In this document: positions 17,923 to 26,341 of the stretch, in pieces
Position numbering within the stretch: the stretch's first letter is position 1
Layout: each line of letters opens with the position of its first letter
DNA from: Streptomyces sp. SID8374
Lineage (GTDB): Bacteria; Actinomycetota; Actinomycetes; Streptomycetales; Streptomycetaceae
NCBI RefSeq assembly: GCF_009865135.1
Contig: NZ_WWGH01000001.1
Coordinates: 3,100,001 to 3,164,000 of the forward strand
Length of the DNA: 64,000 bases
Reading direction: 5' to 3'
Made by a program: the position numbers and the translations under genes
Notes under the pieces: model-generated
What the model was told of the DNA's origin: nothing
What the model saw: only the letters and a program-made list of their open reading frames with translations
Databases searched by the model: none

Positions 17923-18651
17923 GTGGGTCATGGCTGGGAAGGCGTCGTTCTCAAACTGTTCCGGGGGCGGGATTTCACGTTCACCGTGACCGGCGCCGAG
18001 CAAGTCACCGACCGGTTCCGGCGGGTGCACGTGACCGATGGAGGGCTGCTGGCCGCGACCGGCGGGGCGCACCCCACGATGTGGGTGCGGCTCTGGTTCG
18101 AGAAGGACGGCAAGCCGCATCAGCGCGCCTACACCCTGGTCGACCCGGACCCCGAGGCCGGCACCTTCAGTCTGGAATTCGCCCTCCACGAGGGCCCCGC
18201 CTGCGACTGGGCGAAAGCGGCCGAGGCAGGCGACACGATCGACGCGACGCTCCAGGGCACCGGCTTCACCCTGCCCGGCCCGGCGCCGAAGCGGCTCTTC
18301 GTGATCGGTGACCCGGCCGCGCTCCCCGCGATCAACTCACTGCTGGACGCCATCCCGGAGACCCCGGCGACCATCTGGTTCGAGTCCTCGGACGAGGAGG
18401 ACCGGAAACTGCCGTTCCGCCTCGACGAGACCCACCACACCCTGCACCACGTGGAGCGCCGCGAGGGCGGTGCGCACCTGGTCGCCGAGGTGAAGGCGGC
18501 CCTGCCGGGGCTGCTGGGCGAGGACCACACGGACGCGTACGTCTGGGTCGCCTGCGACACGTCGACCACCCGGACCCTGTCGGCGTACCTCCGCAAGGAG
18601 CTGGGCCTGCCCAAGGACCGGGTGAACGCGCTGGGTTACTGGCGGCCGTAA
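17923..18651 (+). CDS. desF: Siderophore-interacting protein, ferrisiderophore reductase (ViuB/DesF type)
   Basis: This encodes 242 residues. The GTG at 17923 has GGGAG five bases upstream; no ATG is in frame nearby. The protein has the FAD-binding barrel (FTFTVTGAEQVTDRFRRVHV, then QRAYTLVDPDPEAG) and a nucleotide-binding half (KRLFVIGDPAALPAINSLLD, with AYVWVACDTSTTRTLSAYLR and GYWRP at the end). Members reduce Fe(III)-siderophores in the cytoplasm to release iron. The shared iron box and the divergent acylase/acetyltransferase gene support this. The symbol follows desferrioxamine-associated homologues and is inferred, not proven. Confidence 0.88.
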   Translation: MGHGWEGVVLKLFRGRDFTFTVTGAEQVTDRFRRVHVTDGGLLAATGGAHPTMWVRLWFEKDGKPHQRAYTLVDPDPEAGTFSLEFALHEGPACDWAKAAEAGDTIDATLQGTGFTLPGPAPKRLFVIGDPAALPAINSLLDAIPETPATIWFESSDEEDRKLPFRLDETHHTLHHVERREGGAHLVAEVKAALPGLLGEDHTDAYVWVACDTSTTRTLSAYLRKELGLPKDRVNALGYWRP

Positions 18652-18693
18652 AACCCAGGAAGGCCGCCACGGCCGGACCGACACCGCACCACC

Positions 18694-18721
18694 GAGGGCC
18701 CCGGCGCACGCCGGGGCCCTC
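18694..18721 (+). terminator. Hairpin terminator after the reductase gene
   Basis: A perfect 13-bp stem (GAGGGCCCCGGCG and its complement) with a two-base loop begins 42 bp after the stop at 18651. There is no T-run, as is usual in Streptomyces. Confidence 0.8.
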
Positions 18722-19139
18722 ACGCGTATCCGGAATTCACCCTCAGTCCCGGACCCCTTTTCGACCTGCCCGAATCAACCCGAATTGCAGACCCCGGATG
18801 CGCCATACCCGCCGCAGGTTCCGTGACATTCCCCGCCAGCGTCACCCTCTGCCCGATTCCGCACCGATCAGGATCCTTTTCCGAACCGGCCGGGCGTCCC
18901 CCTTGCTGCGGTGACACAGCATCACCCTCACCTCACAGAAGAGACTTCACGAAATCCAGGGCCACCGAACACCAAAGCCCACCGATCGGAAACGAACTTG
19001 GCGGCAAGCAAGCCCGGTCCTTCGGATGCGGAGATTCGGTGCGAGACTCGATGGACAGGGCCCGCACTGCGTTCACCGCCCTCTGAGACGTGTTCACGGA
19101 AAGACTCGGAAGAGTTTCTCGCATGATGGGAGAAAGACT
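18722..19139. other. Intergenic stretch without a supported gene
   Basis: These 418 bp are less GC-rich than their surroundings. Three short plus-strand frames cross them (from 18823, 18911 and 19026), but none combines a ribosome site, Streptomyces-like codon bias and a recognisable product. The segment presumably carries the promoter and leader of the small gene at 19140. A decayed gene cannot be excluded. Confidence 0.5.
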
Positions 19140-19391
19140 ATGTCCGGAATCGGCCTCGCAGGTATGCCCATGCCTGAGTGGAAGATCCGAACGGCCAAAG
19201 GGAAGGAGTACATCTTCGACAGCCTGGAGGAAGCCGTCGACGCACTCCCCGGCTATGGTGAAGGGGCCACGATCTGGCGGCGGGACGTGTACCGGACCGC
19301 GCCGTTCGTGACCAAGACCCAGAACCCCTGGCGGCAGGTCGAGGTGCCGGGGCGGGCGGACACCCGAGAGACGCGCGAAGGGGAGGGCTAG
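19140..19391 (+). CDS. Small hypothetical protein
   Basis: This encodes 83 residues. The ATG at 19140 is preceded by GGGAG 10 bases upstream. The centre reads WKIRTAKGKEYIFDSLEEAV and DALPGYGEGATIWRRDVYRT, which looks like a compact beta-beta-alpha fold with good codon bias. There is no signal peptide or membrane helix, and I do not recognise the family. It ends in a bidirectional terminator shared with the convergent permease gene. Confidence 0.65.
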   Translation: MSGIGLAGMPMPEWKIRTAKGKEYIFDSLEEAVDALPGYGEGATIWRRDVYRTAPFVTKTQNPWRQVEVPGRADTRETREGEG

Positions 19392-19411
19392 CCCAGCCCG
19401 CCCCCCTCATG

Positions 19412-19438
19412 ACGGCCCGCCAATCCCCGGCGGGCCGT
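19412..19438. terminator. Bidirectional terminator hairpin
   Basis: A perfect 10-bp stem (ACGGCCCGCC / GGCGGGCCGT) with a 7-base loop lies between two convergent genes ending at 19391 and 19497, so it can serve both. Confidence 0.75.
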
Positions 19439-19496
19439 TCGCGGCCGACCGGCCGTGGACGCCCGCCACGCGCCCCGTCCTCGACCTCTCCGGACC

Positions 19497-21077
19497 TCAG
19501 TCCTCGACCACGAGGGCCGGGGTCTCCTTCGTCAGTACCTGGCCCCGGAAGAACGCCGGGCTGCGGCGCTCCATCGCGACCATCAGGACCACGCCCAGGA
19601 GCAGCAGCCCGACCCCGATGACGAAGACCGAGCCGACGCCGAGGACCGAGGAGCCGGAGCCGTACGCCGGGTCCCACATGTCGTAGAGGGTCTTGGCGAA
19701 GACGGCGGCGAGCAGGATGCCGCCGAGGACCGGGAAGATCCCCTTGAAGACCAGGTCCCGGGTGGAGCGGGTCAGTTCGGCGCGGAAGTACCAGGCGCAG
19801 GCGAAGGCGGTCAGCGCGTAGTAGAAGCAGATCATGAGGCCGAGCGCGTAGATGGTGTCGATCAGCACGTGCTCGCTGACCAGGGTCATCACGGTGTAGA
19901 AGACGCCGGTCCCGATGCCCGCCACGACCGTCGCGCGGCCGGGCGTCTTGAAGCGGGGGTGGACCTTCGCGTACGAGGCCGGCATCGCCTCGTACGTCGA
20001 CATCGCGAGGACCGTACGGGCCACCGGGATGAACGTGGTCTGGAGGCTGGCGGCGGCCGAGGCGAGGACGGCGACGAAGAGCAGCACACCGAGCCCGGAG
20101 CCCATGACCGGCCCTGCCAGGGCGGCGAAGACGTTCTCGCCGGTGTCCGGGTTGGCGAGGCCGAGCCCGGTGGTGCCGGAGCCGACGGCCATCTGGGCCG
20201 CGACGGCGGTGGCCAGGTAGGCGCCGACCAGGACGACCATGGCGATGAGGGCGGCGCGGCCGGGGGTCTTGTCGCTGCCGGTGGTCTCCTCGTTGGCGGT
20301 CAGACAGGTGTCCCAGCCCCAGAACATGAAGATGGAGAGGGAGAGCCCGGCGGTGAAGGCCGCGAAGGACTGGACGGCGAACGGGTTCAGCCAGGACCAG
20401 GAGAAGTCGAGTGAGGTGGCGAAGTCCGCGCCGCCGCTGCCCGCCTTGTTCAGGGCCATCGCCACGAACAGTGCCAGCACGGCGAGTTGCAGGCCGACCA
20501 GGGCGTACTGGATGCCCTTGGTGGCGGTCATCCCCCGGTAGCTGATCGCGGTGGCGGCGGCGATCAGGGCGAGGCAGGTGGCGATGTGGACGACCTTGTT
20601 GTCGTCCAGGGCGGCGACCGCCGGGCTGGAGGTGACCTCGCCCGCCAGCAGCCAGAAGAACGAGGTGGCGACGCCCGCCAGGTTGGACAGGACGATGATC
20701 GTCGCGATGACCAGGCCCCAGCCGCACATCCAGCCGACGCGCGGGCCGAACGCCTTCACCGTCCAGGTGAAGGATGTGCCGCAGTCCGGCATCACCTTGT
20801 TGAGCTCGCGGTAGGCGAAGGCGACGAGCAGCATCGGCAGGAACCCGGCGAGGAACACGGCGGGCATCTGCACGCCGACCTCACCGGCGGTGGAGCCGAG
20901 GGTCGAGGTCAGGCAGTAGACGGGGGCGACGGTGGAGACACCGATGACGGCGCTGCCCATCAGGCCGACGGAGTTCCCGCCGAGGCCCTTGCCGCGTACG
21001 CCGCCGTCACCACCGTCGGCCGGGGCGCTCACCCGTACCGTGTCTCCGGCCCGTGGCCGCGCGTCCAGCTGAGTCAT
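19497..21077 (-). CDS. APC-family amino acid/amine permease
   Basis: This encodes about 526 residues from the ATG at 21077 (MTQLDARPRAGD). About 12 hydrophobic helices are visible. The APC signature region is intact: GLMGSAVIGVSTVAPVYCLT in helix 1 and GTSFTWTVKAFGPRVGWMCG in helix 3. It imports an amino acid, or an amine such as GABA or putrescine. The aldehyde dehydrogenase and amidohydrolase genes upstream on the same strand suggest a nitrogen-compound catabolic set. It has its own 239-bp upstream region with an inverted repeat, so it is probably separately regulated. Confidence 0.88.
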   Translation of the reverse strand: MTQLDARPRAGDTVRVSAPADGGDGGVRGKGLGGNSVGLMGSAVIGVSTVAPVYCLTSTLGSTAGEVGVQMPAVFLAGFLPMLLVAFAYRELNKVMPDCGTSFTWTVKAFGPRVGWMCGWGLVIATIIVLSNLAGVATSFFWLLAGEVTSSPAVAALDDNKVVHIATCLALIAAATAISYRGMTATKGIQYALVGLQLAVLALFVAMALNKAGSGGADFATSLDFSWSWLNPFAVQSFAAFTAGLSLSIFMFWGWDTCLTANEETTGSDKTPGRAALIAMVVLVGAYLATAVAAQMAVGSGTTGLGLANPDTGENVFAALAGPVMGSGLGVLLFVAVLASAAASLQTTFIPVARTVLAMSTYEAMPASYAKVHPRFKTPGRATVVAGIGTGVFYTVMTLVSEHVLIDTIYALGLMICFYYALTAFACAWYFRAELTRSTRDLVFKGIFPVLGGILLAAVFAKTLYDMWDPAYGSGSSVLGVGSVFVIGVGLLLLGVVLMVAMERRSPAFFRGQVLTKETPALVVED

Positions 21078-21113
21078 GAGAGGGACGTTATGCGCTGCGA
21101 TATCCACATCCGG

Positions 21114-21139
21114 AGGGTGAGACTCCGATGTCTCACCCT
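21114..21139. promoter_or_regulatory. Inverted repeat AGGGTGAGAC-N6-GTCTCACCCT upstream of permease
   Basis: Perfect 10-bp arms with a 6-base spacer lie 37-62 bp upstream of the permease start at 21077. This could be an operator overlapping the promoter or a leader hairpin. The half-site length and spacing suit a dimeric regulator. Confidence 0.55.
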
Positions 21140-21316
21140 TGGTTACACGGGCCCTTTCTCGATGAACACTCCATCAATTCAAGGTCACATACGCGTGAAG
21201 CCTTGCAATGCATGACGCTCACTTGACGGTGGCCACGTACGGTAATCGCAGCACTGTCCGTTTTGTGTAGGTTCCAAATTTTCCCGCGCCCGCTGCGGAG
21301 GGGTGCCGGGGGTGCC

Positions 21317-22783
21317 TCAGCCGGGCCAGACGATCGCCTGCGTCTCGCTGTAGGCGTGCAGCGCGTACGAGCCCACGTCCCGTCCCACGCCGCTCTTCTT
21401 GAACCCGCCGAACGGTGCCTCCATGTTCCGCCCGACCGTGTTGACGCCGACCCCGCCCGCCCGCAGTCGGCGGGCGATGCGGAAGGCGCGGGCCACATCG
21501 CCGGACCAGACGTAGTCGATGAGGCCGTAGTCGCTGTCGTTGGCGAGCGCGACGCCCTCCTCCTCGTCGTCGAAGGGGACGACCACGACGACCGGCCCGA
21601 AGATCTCCTCGCGGACGACCCGCATGTCGGGGGTGCAGTCGGCGAGGAGGGTGGGGGCGACGTAGAAGCCCCGGTCCAGGTGGGCGGGGCGGGCGCCACC
21701 GGTGACGACCCGCGCGCCCTCCTTCCGGCCCAGCTCCACATACGCCTCGACGCGGTCGCGGTGGGCGGCGGAGATGACGGGGCCGACGACGGTGGACCGG
21801 TCGGCCGGGTCGCCCACGGTGAGCGCGTCGGCGTACGCGGCCAGCATGGCGATCAGCTCGTCCTGCCGCGACCGGTGGACCAGGACGCGGGTCGGAGCCG
21901 TACAGATCTGTCCGCTGTAGAAGGAGAAGGTGGTCCCGATGCCCGCGACGGCGGAGTTGAGGTCCGCGTCTTCGAGGACCAGCGCGGCGCCCTTGCCGCC
22001 CAGCTCCATCAGCTGCCGCTTCATCCCGCGCCCGCACACCTCCGCGATGCGCTGCCCGACGGCGGTGGAGCCGGTGAAGCTGACCATGTCGACGTCCGGG
22101 GAGTCGACGGCGGCCTCACCGGCCTCCGCGCCCGACCCGGTCACGACGTTGACGACGCCCGGCGGAACGCCCGCCTCCGCGAGGGCGGCGGCCATCCGGT
22201 AGACGGAGAGCGGGTCCTGCGGGGCGGGCTTCACGAGGACCGTGTTGCCCATCGCGAGGGCGGGCGCGACCTTGCCGGCCGGGTTGGCCCAGGGGTTGTT
22301 GTACGAGGTGATGCAGGTGACCACGCCGACCGGCTGGCGGACGGCCAGCGCCCCGAAGACCCCGGCCTTCCCCATCGGACCGGCCTCGTTGACCTGCGGC
22401 GCGATGGCCTCCTCGACGGGCTCCAGGGCGCCGCGCGCGTACCGGCGGAAGCGGGCGACACCCACCCCCACCTGCATGCCCCGGGCGGTGGAGGCGGTGG
22501 CTCCGCTCTCGGCCCGGGCGACGTCGGCGTGGGCGAGGAAGTCGCGCTGGACGAGGTCGGCGGCCCGGTCGAGGATCGCGGCGCGTTCTTCGGGCCGGGT
22601 GCGCGACCAGGGCCCGAAGGCCTTACGCGCGGCGGCGGCCGCCTCGTACACCTGGGCGCGGCTCGCCTCGGGGGCGAGGCCGACGACCTCCTCGGTGGCG
22701 GGGTCGACGACCTCGTAGTGGCCGTCGGCGGGTTCGACCCATGCACCGCCGATGAAGAGCTTCCCGGGGCCGTGGGCGCTCAC
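21317..22783 (-). CDS. NAD(P)-dependent aldehyde dehydrogenase
   Basis: This encodes 488 residues. The GTG at 22783 overlaps the stop of the upstream gene (GTGA), indicating translational coupling. It is a standard ALDH: Rossmann segment VSFTGSTAVGQRIAEV, general base in MELGGKGAA, catalytic Cys near residue 292 in SGQICTAPTRV, and EEIFGPVVVVVPF. It oxidises an aldehyde to an acid. It is most similar in style to ALDHs acting on aminoaldehydes or aromatic aldehydes, but the substrate is not determinable. The gene lies between the amidohydrolase and permease genes. Confidence 0.9.
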   Translation of the reverse strand: MSAHGPGKLFIGGAWVEPADGHYEVVDPATEEVVGLAPEASRAQVYEAAAAARKAFGPWSRTRPEERAAILDRAADLVQRDFLAHADVARAESGATASTARGMQVGVGVARFRRYARGALEPVEEAIAPQVNEAGPMGKAGVFGALAVRQPVGVVTCITSYNNPWANPAGKVAPALAMGNTVLVKPAPQDPLSVYRMAAALAEAGVPPGVVNVVTGSGAEAGEAAVDSPDVDMVSFTGSTAVGQRIAEVCGRGMKRQLMELGGKGAALVLEDADLNSAVAGIGTTFSFYSGQICTAPTRVLVHRSRQDELIAMLAAYADALTVGDPADRSTVVGPVISAAHRDRVEAYVELGRKEGARVVTGGARPAHLDRGFYVAPTLLADCTPDMRVVREEIFGPVVVVVPFDDEEEGVALANDSDYGLIDYVWSGDVARAFRIARRLRAGGVGVNTVGRNMEAPFGGFKKSGVGRDVGSYALHAYSETQAIVWPG

Positions 22784-24519
22784 GCCGTACTCACCGTCCG
22801 GGTGTCGCGGCCCGAGCGCAGCACCGTCCCGGGCACCGCCCCCGTCACCTTGTCGTCGCGCAGGGTCTCGACCCCGTTGACGCGTACGGAGACGATCCCG
22901 ATGGCCTTGGAGTCCAGGCGCGGGCTGTCCCCGGGCAGGTCGTGGACGAGGGTGGCGGGCCCGGCGTCGATCCGCTCGGGGTCGAAGAGGACGAGGTCGG
23001 CGTGGAAGCCCTCCTCGATCCGGCCGCGTTCGCGCAGCCCGAAGAGGCGGGCGGGGTCGTCGGTGAGCATCTTGACGGCGCTGGTCAGCGGAACGAGCTT
23101 GCGCCCGCGCAGACAGTCGCCGAGGAAGCGGGTGGTGTACGGGGCTCCGCACATCCGGTCCAGGTGCGCGCCCGCGTCGGAGCCGCCGAGCATCACGTCC
23201 TCGTGCTCCCAGGTGCGGCGGCGCAGCGCCCAGGAGTCCGGGTCGTTGTCGGTGGGCATGGGCCACAGGACCGTACGCAGGTCGTCGGCGGCACAGATCT
23301 CGACCAGGCACGTGAAGGGGTCCTGGCCGCGTTCGGCCGCGATGTCGTTGACGACCCGGCCGCTGAGACCCTCGTTGGCGGCGCTGTACGTGTCCCCGAT
23401 GACGTACCGGCCGAAGTCGGCGAGGCGCCGGAAGACCCCGGCCTCCTTGCTGTCGGCGCGGCGCAGCATCTCGGCGCGGGTGGCGGGGTCCCGGAGGCGT
23501 TCGATGCGCTCGGGGACGGGGAGCGCGAGGATCTCGCCCCAGCCCGGGATGAGGTTGAGGGCGCAGAAGGTGCCGAGGGACATGTTCATGGGCGTGAGGA
23601 TCGGCATGGTGAGGGCGACGATCCGGCCGCCTGCTCGGCGCGCGCGTTCGCTGGGGACGAGCTGGCGCGGTACGCGTTCGGGGACGGCGGCGTCGATGGT
23701 GAGGACGTTCCAGTTGAGCGGGCGCCCGGCGGCGGCCGTCATGTCGACGAAGAGGTCGATCTCCTCGTCGGAGAACTGGTCCAGGCACCCGGCGACGATC
23801 GCCTCCAGCTGGGTCCCTTCGTGCTCGCCCACCGCGCGGGAGAGGGCGAGCAGCTCCTCTGGGAGGGCGTGCCGGGAGGCGACGGGTTCGCCGTCGCCGT
23901 CGGCGTGGGTGGAGGACTGGGTGGTGGAGAGGCCCCAGGCGCCCGCGTCCATGGCGTCGTGGAAGAGGGCGAGCATGGCGTCCATCTGGGCGGGGGTCGG
24001 CTGCCCGCCGACGGCATCGGGGCCCATCACGTGCCGCCGCAGGGCGCAGTGGCCGACCATGAACCCGGCGTTGACGGCGATCCGTCCTTCGAGGGCGTCG
24101 AGGTACTCGCGGAAGGTGGACCAGGACCAGTCGACGCCCTCCTCCAGGGCTTTCAGCGCCATGCCCTCCACCCGCGACATCATCCGGCGGGTGTAGTCGG
24201 CGTCCTCGGGCCGGTCGGGGTGGAGGGGCGCGAGGGTGAACCCGCAGTTGCCGCCCGCGACGGTGGTGACGCCGTGGTTCATGGAGGGGGTGGCATAGGG
24301 GTCCCAGAAGAGCTGGGCGTCGTAGTGCGTGTGCGGGTCGACGAAACCGGGGGCGAGGACGAGCCCGTCGGCGTCCTCGCTGGTCACGGCCTCCTCGGTG
24401 ATGGCCCCCGGCTCGGCGATGACGGCGATGCGGCCGCCGCGGAGCCCGACGTCGGCGGTGTAGGCGGGACCGCCGGTGCCGTCCACGACGGTCGCGCGGC
24501 GTATGAGGTGGTCGAGCAT
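22780..24519 (-). CDS. N-acyl-D-amino-acid deacylase family amidohydrolase
   Basis: This encodes 579 residues from the ATG at 24519 (MLDHLIRRATVVDGTG), with AAGGGA upstream. It has the amidohydrolase metal-binding motif GFVDPHTHYDAQLFWDP near residue 61, VTTVAGGNCGFTLAP, and a late GGSDAGAHLDRMCGAPYTTR block. These are typical of D-aminoacylases. Family members hydrolyse N-acyl-D-amino acids, but many actinobacterial homologues have unknown substrates. It is the first gene of a two-gene coupled unit with the aldehyde dehydrogenase. Frames upstream of the ATG run through repetitive non-coding sequence. Confidence 0.85.
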   Translation of the reverse strand: MLDHLIRRATVVDGTGGPAYTADVGLRGGRIAVIAEPGAITEEAVTSEDADGLVLAPGFVDPHTHYDAQLFWDPYATPSMNHGVTTVAGGNCGFTLAPLHPDRPEDADYTRRMMSRVEGMALKALEEGVDWSWSTFREYLDALEGRIAVNAGFMVGHCALRRHVMGPDAVGGQPTPAQMDAMLALFHDAMDAGAWGLSTTQSSTHADGDGEPVASRHALPEELLALSRAVGEHEGTQLEAIVAGCLDQFSDEEIDLFVDMTAAAGRPLNWNVLTIDAAVPERVPRQLVPSERARRAGGRIVALTMPILTPMNMSLGTFCALNLIPGWGEILALPVPERIERLRDPATRAEMLRRADSKEAGVFRRLADFGRYVIGDTYSAANEGLSGRVVNDIAAERGQDPFTCLVEICAADDLRTVLWPMPTDNDPDSWALRRRTWEHEDVMLGGSDAGAHLDRMCGAPYTTRFLGDCLRGRKLVPLTSAVKMLTDDPARLFGLRERGRIEEGFHADLVLFDPERIDAGPATLVHDLPGDSPRLDSKAIGIVSVRVNGVETLRDDKVTGAVPGTVLRSGRDTRTVSTA

Positions 24520-24544
24520 GACGGTGTCCCTTCTCTGGTCCTTC

Positions 24545-24725
24545 TGCGGCTCGGGGCTGCGGCCCGGTTGCTGCGGGTCGGTTGCTGCGGGTCGGTGGCT
24601 CGGGCTCGGGTGCTGCGCCCGGGTGCTGCGGCTCGGGGGCTCGGGCCCGGGTGCTGCGGCTCGGGTGCCCCGGTTCGGTGGCTCGGGCCCGGCTGCCCCG
24701 GCTCGGTGGCTCCGGCTTGGTGGGG
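24545..24725. repeat. Degenerate GCTCGGG/GCTGCGG tandem repeats
   Basis: About 180 bp are built from imperfect repeats of 12-18 bp around GGTGCTGCGGCTCGG and GGTGGCTCGGGC. They sit in the leader region just upstream of the amidohydrolase start. The array is simple-sequence in character and differs from the palindromic elements nearby. Confidence 0.7.
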
Positions 24726-24727
24726 AC

Positions 24728-24770
24728 AGCCGGGGTACGTACGCTTTCGGCCGCGGTACGTACCCCGGCT
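24728..24770. repeat. Inverted repeat with 15-bp perfect arms
   Basis: Arms 24728-24742 and 24756-24770 (CCGGGGTACGTAC core) flank a 13-base loop. The hairpin lies between the LLM gene ending at 25076 and the amidohydrolase starting at 24519. It may act as a terminator or a leader structure. Confidence 0.65.
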
Positions 24771-24829
24771 CACCGGGCGACGGTCCGGGAAGACGCCGCC
24801 CTGCTCCGGTGGGGGCTCCGCCCCTACGC

Positions 24830-25013
24830 CCCCGCTCCTCAAGCGCCGGAGGGGCTTGATTTGCCCGGCCCCCGGCCACCTCCGGGCGGGAGGGCTTGAT
24901 GTGCGGCCTCACGTCCGGCGTCGGGCGGCCACATCCAGCCCCGCCGGCGTTTGAGGCGCGGGGTCCGGGGCGGAGCCCCGAAACCAAGCCCCTCCGGCGC
25001 TTGAGGAGCGGGG
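24830..25013. repeat. 184-bp palindromic intergenic element
   Basis: Perfect 29-bp arms at 24830-24858 and 24985-25013 (core CTCCTCAAGCGCCGGAGGGG) enclose 126 bp. A third related half-motif (CCGGCGTTTGAGG) lies inside. The arm core GCCGGxxGxGG/GGCGxTTGAGG is clearly related to the arms of the 136-bp elements at 4803 and 8392. Together with the neighbouring repeats it fills the 556-bp gap 24520-25075, which holds no gene. Confidence 0.75.
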
Positions 25014-25075
25014 CTCGGGGCAGAGCCCCGACGTGGGCCCGAGCCCCGACGTGGGCCCGAGGCAGGCGGAGAGCC

Positions 25076-26197
25076 TCAGCCCGCCGCCCGGAACCGCGAG
25101 GTCCGATGCACAGGATCCGTATCGATCTTCGGAATCACATGCTCCCCGATCAGCCGGATCGTCGTCATCGTGTCCTCCGGACCGATCCCGATCGGCAGCC
25201 CGAAGCTCAACTGGTCCGCCCCCGCCTGATCCCACCGCCGGCACTGCTTCAGCACCTCATCGGGATCCCCGCAGATCATCAGCTCCTCCGCGATGAGGAG
25301 TTCGACGATCTCCTCGGTGTACTCCGGCAGCAGCTGCGGCCACTCCGGAATCCCCTCCGGCCGCGGAAACGTGTCGTGGTAGCGGAACAGCAGCGACTGG
25401 AGGTAGTTGAGCCCGCCCCCCACCGCGATCTCCACCGCCTTCGCATGCGTCTCGGCACAGATGGCGGTCGAGGTGACCATCACGTTGTCGTTGACGAACG
25501 CCCCCACCGGCTCGGCGTCCTTCACCGCGTTCTTGTAGGACTCGACGACCCACTCCATGTCGGAGACCTTCTGCACGCTGAAGCCCAGCACCCCGAGCCC
25601 CTTCTTCCCCGCCATGGCGTACGAGGACGGCGACCCGGCCGCGTACCACATGGCCGGGTGCGCACCCCCGTACGGCTTCGGCAGGATCTTGCGCGGCGGG
25701 AGCGACCAGTGCTTGCCCTGGAAGCCGACGTACTCGTCCTGGAGCCACATCTTGGGGAACTCGGCGATCGTCTCCTCCCACAGCTCCTTGGTGTGGTTCA
25801 TGTCGGTGATGCCCGGCATGAACCCGAGGATCTCGTGGCTGCCCGCCCCCCGCCCGGTGCCGAACTCGAAGCGCCCCTCGGAGAGGTGGTCCAGCATCGC
25901 GACCTTCTCCGCGACCTTCACCGGGTGGTTGACGGGCGCGAGCGGGTTGAAGATGCCCGAGCCGAGGTGGATGCGGTCGGTGGCGTGCGCGAGATAGCCG
26001 AGGTACACGTCGTTGGCGGAGAGGTGCGAGTACTCCTCCAGGAAGTGGTGCTCGGAGGCCCAGGCGTACTTGAAGCCGGACTTGTCCGCCTGGATGACGT
26101 ACTCGGTCTCCTCGATCAGTGCCTTGTGCTCTGCCTCGGGGTCCACCTTGGCGCGCGCGGCGGGCACGTACCCCTGAACAAAGAGCCCGAATTCCAC
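25076..26197 (-). CDS. LLM class flavin-dependent oxidoreductase
   Basis: This encodes 373 residues from the GTG at 26197. It is a luciferase-like monooxygenase fold: FKYAWASEHHFLEEYSHLSA near residue 45, IHLGSGIFNPLAPVNHPVKV, and AEKVAMLDHLSEGRFEFGTG with RGAGSHEI. The EHHF motif is typical of FMN-dependent members that act with a separate reductase, so F420 use is less certain than for the other two. Two copies of a CTGACG-N3-CGTCAG operator lie 47-125 bp upstream. This links it to the SDR/LLM operon to its right. Confidence 0.85.
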   Translation of the reverse strand: MEFGLFVQGYVPAARAKVDPEAEHKALIEETEYVIQADKSGFKYAWASEHHFLEEYSHLSANDVYLGYLAHATDRIHLGSGIFNPLAPVNHPVKVAEKVAMLDHLSEGRFEFGTGRGAGSHEILGFMPGITDMNHTKELWEETIAEFPKMWLQDEYVGFQGKHWSLPPRKILPKPYGGAHPAMWYAAGSPSSYAMAGKKGLGVLGFSVQKVSDMEWVVESYKNAVKDAEPVGAFVNDNVMVTSTAICAETHAKAVEIAVGGGLNYLQSLLFRYHDTFPRPEGIPEWPQLLPEYTEEIVELLIAEELMICGDPDEVLKQCRRWDQAGADQLSFGLPIGIGPEDTMTTIRLIGEHVIPKIDTDPVHRTSRFRAAG

Positions 26198-26243
26198 GGA
26201 GGTTCACCGTCCTCAAGTTTTTCTGCCCAGGTCTCCGACAGTT

Positions 26244-26260
26244 TCTGACGCACCGTCAGA
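26244..26260. promoter_or_regulatory. Operator site A, TCTGACG-CAC-CGTCAGA
   Basis: This is a perfect 7-bp dyad with a 3-base spacer, 47 bp upstream of the LLM gene start at 26197. The same dyad recurs at 26307 and, with one mismatch, at 28176. It is probably a TetR-type repressor site. Confidence 0.7.
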
Positions 26261-26306
26261 TTGTGATGCGACCGACTGTTCCACCGCCACCGCGACCCGT
26301 CAATAG

Positions 26307-26321
26307 CTGACGCTCCGTCAG
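26307..26321. promoter_or_regulatory. Operator site B, CTGACG-CTC-CGTCAG
   Basis: This is a perfect 6-bp dyad whose centre is 62 bp (about six helical turns) from that of site A, in the same 144-bp gap upstream of the LLM gene at 26197. Confidence 0.7.
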
Positions 26322-26341
26322 ACACACGCACGAGAACGGGC

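Noticed and set aside
18823..19126. Two short plus-strand frames (from 18823 and 18911) that might precede the gene at 19140
   Set aside because: Neither has a ribosome site with matching codon bias or a recognisable product, and they conflict with each other.
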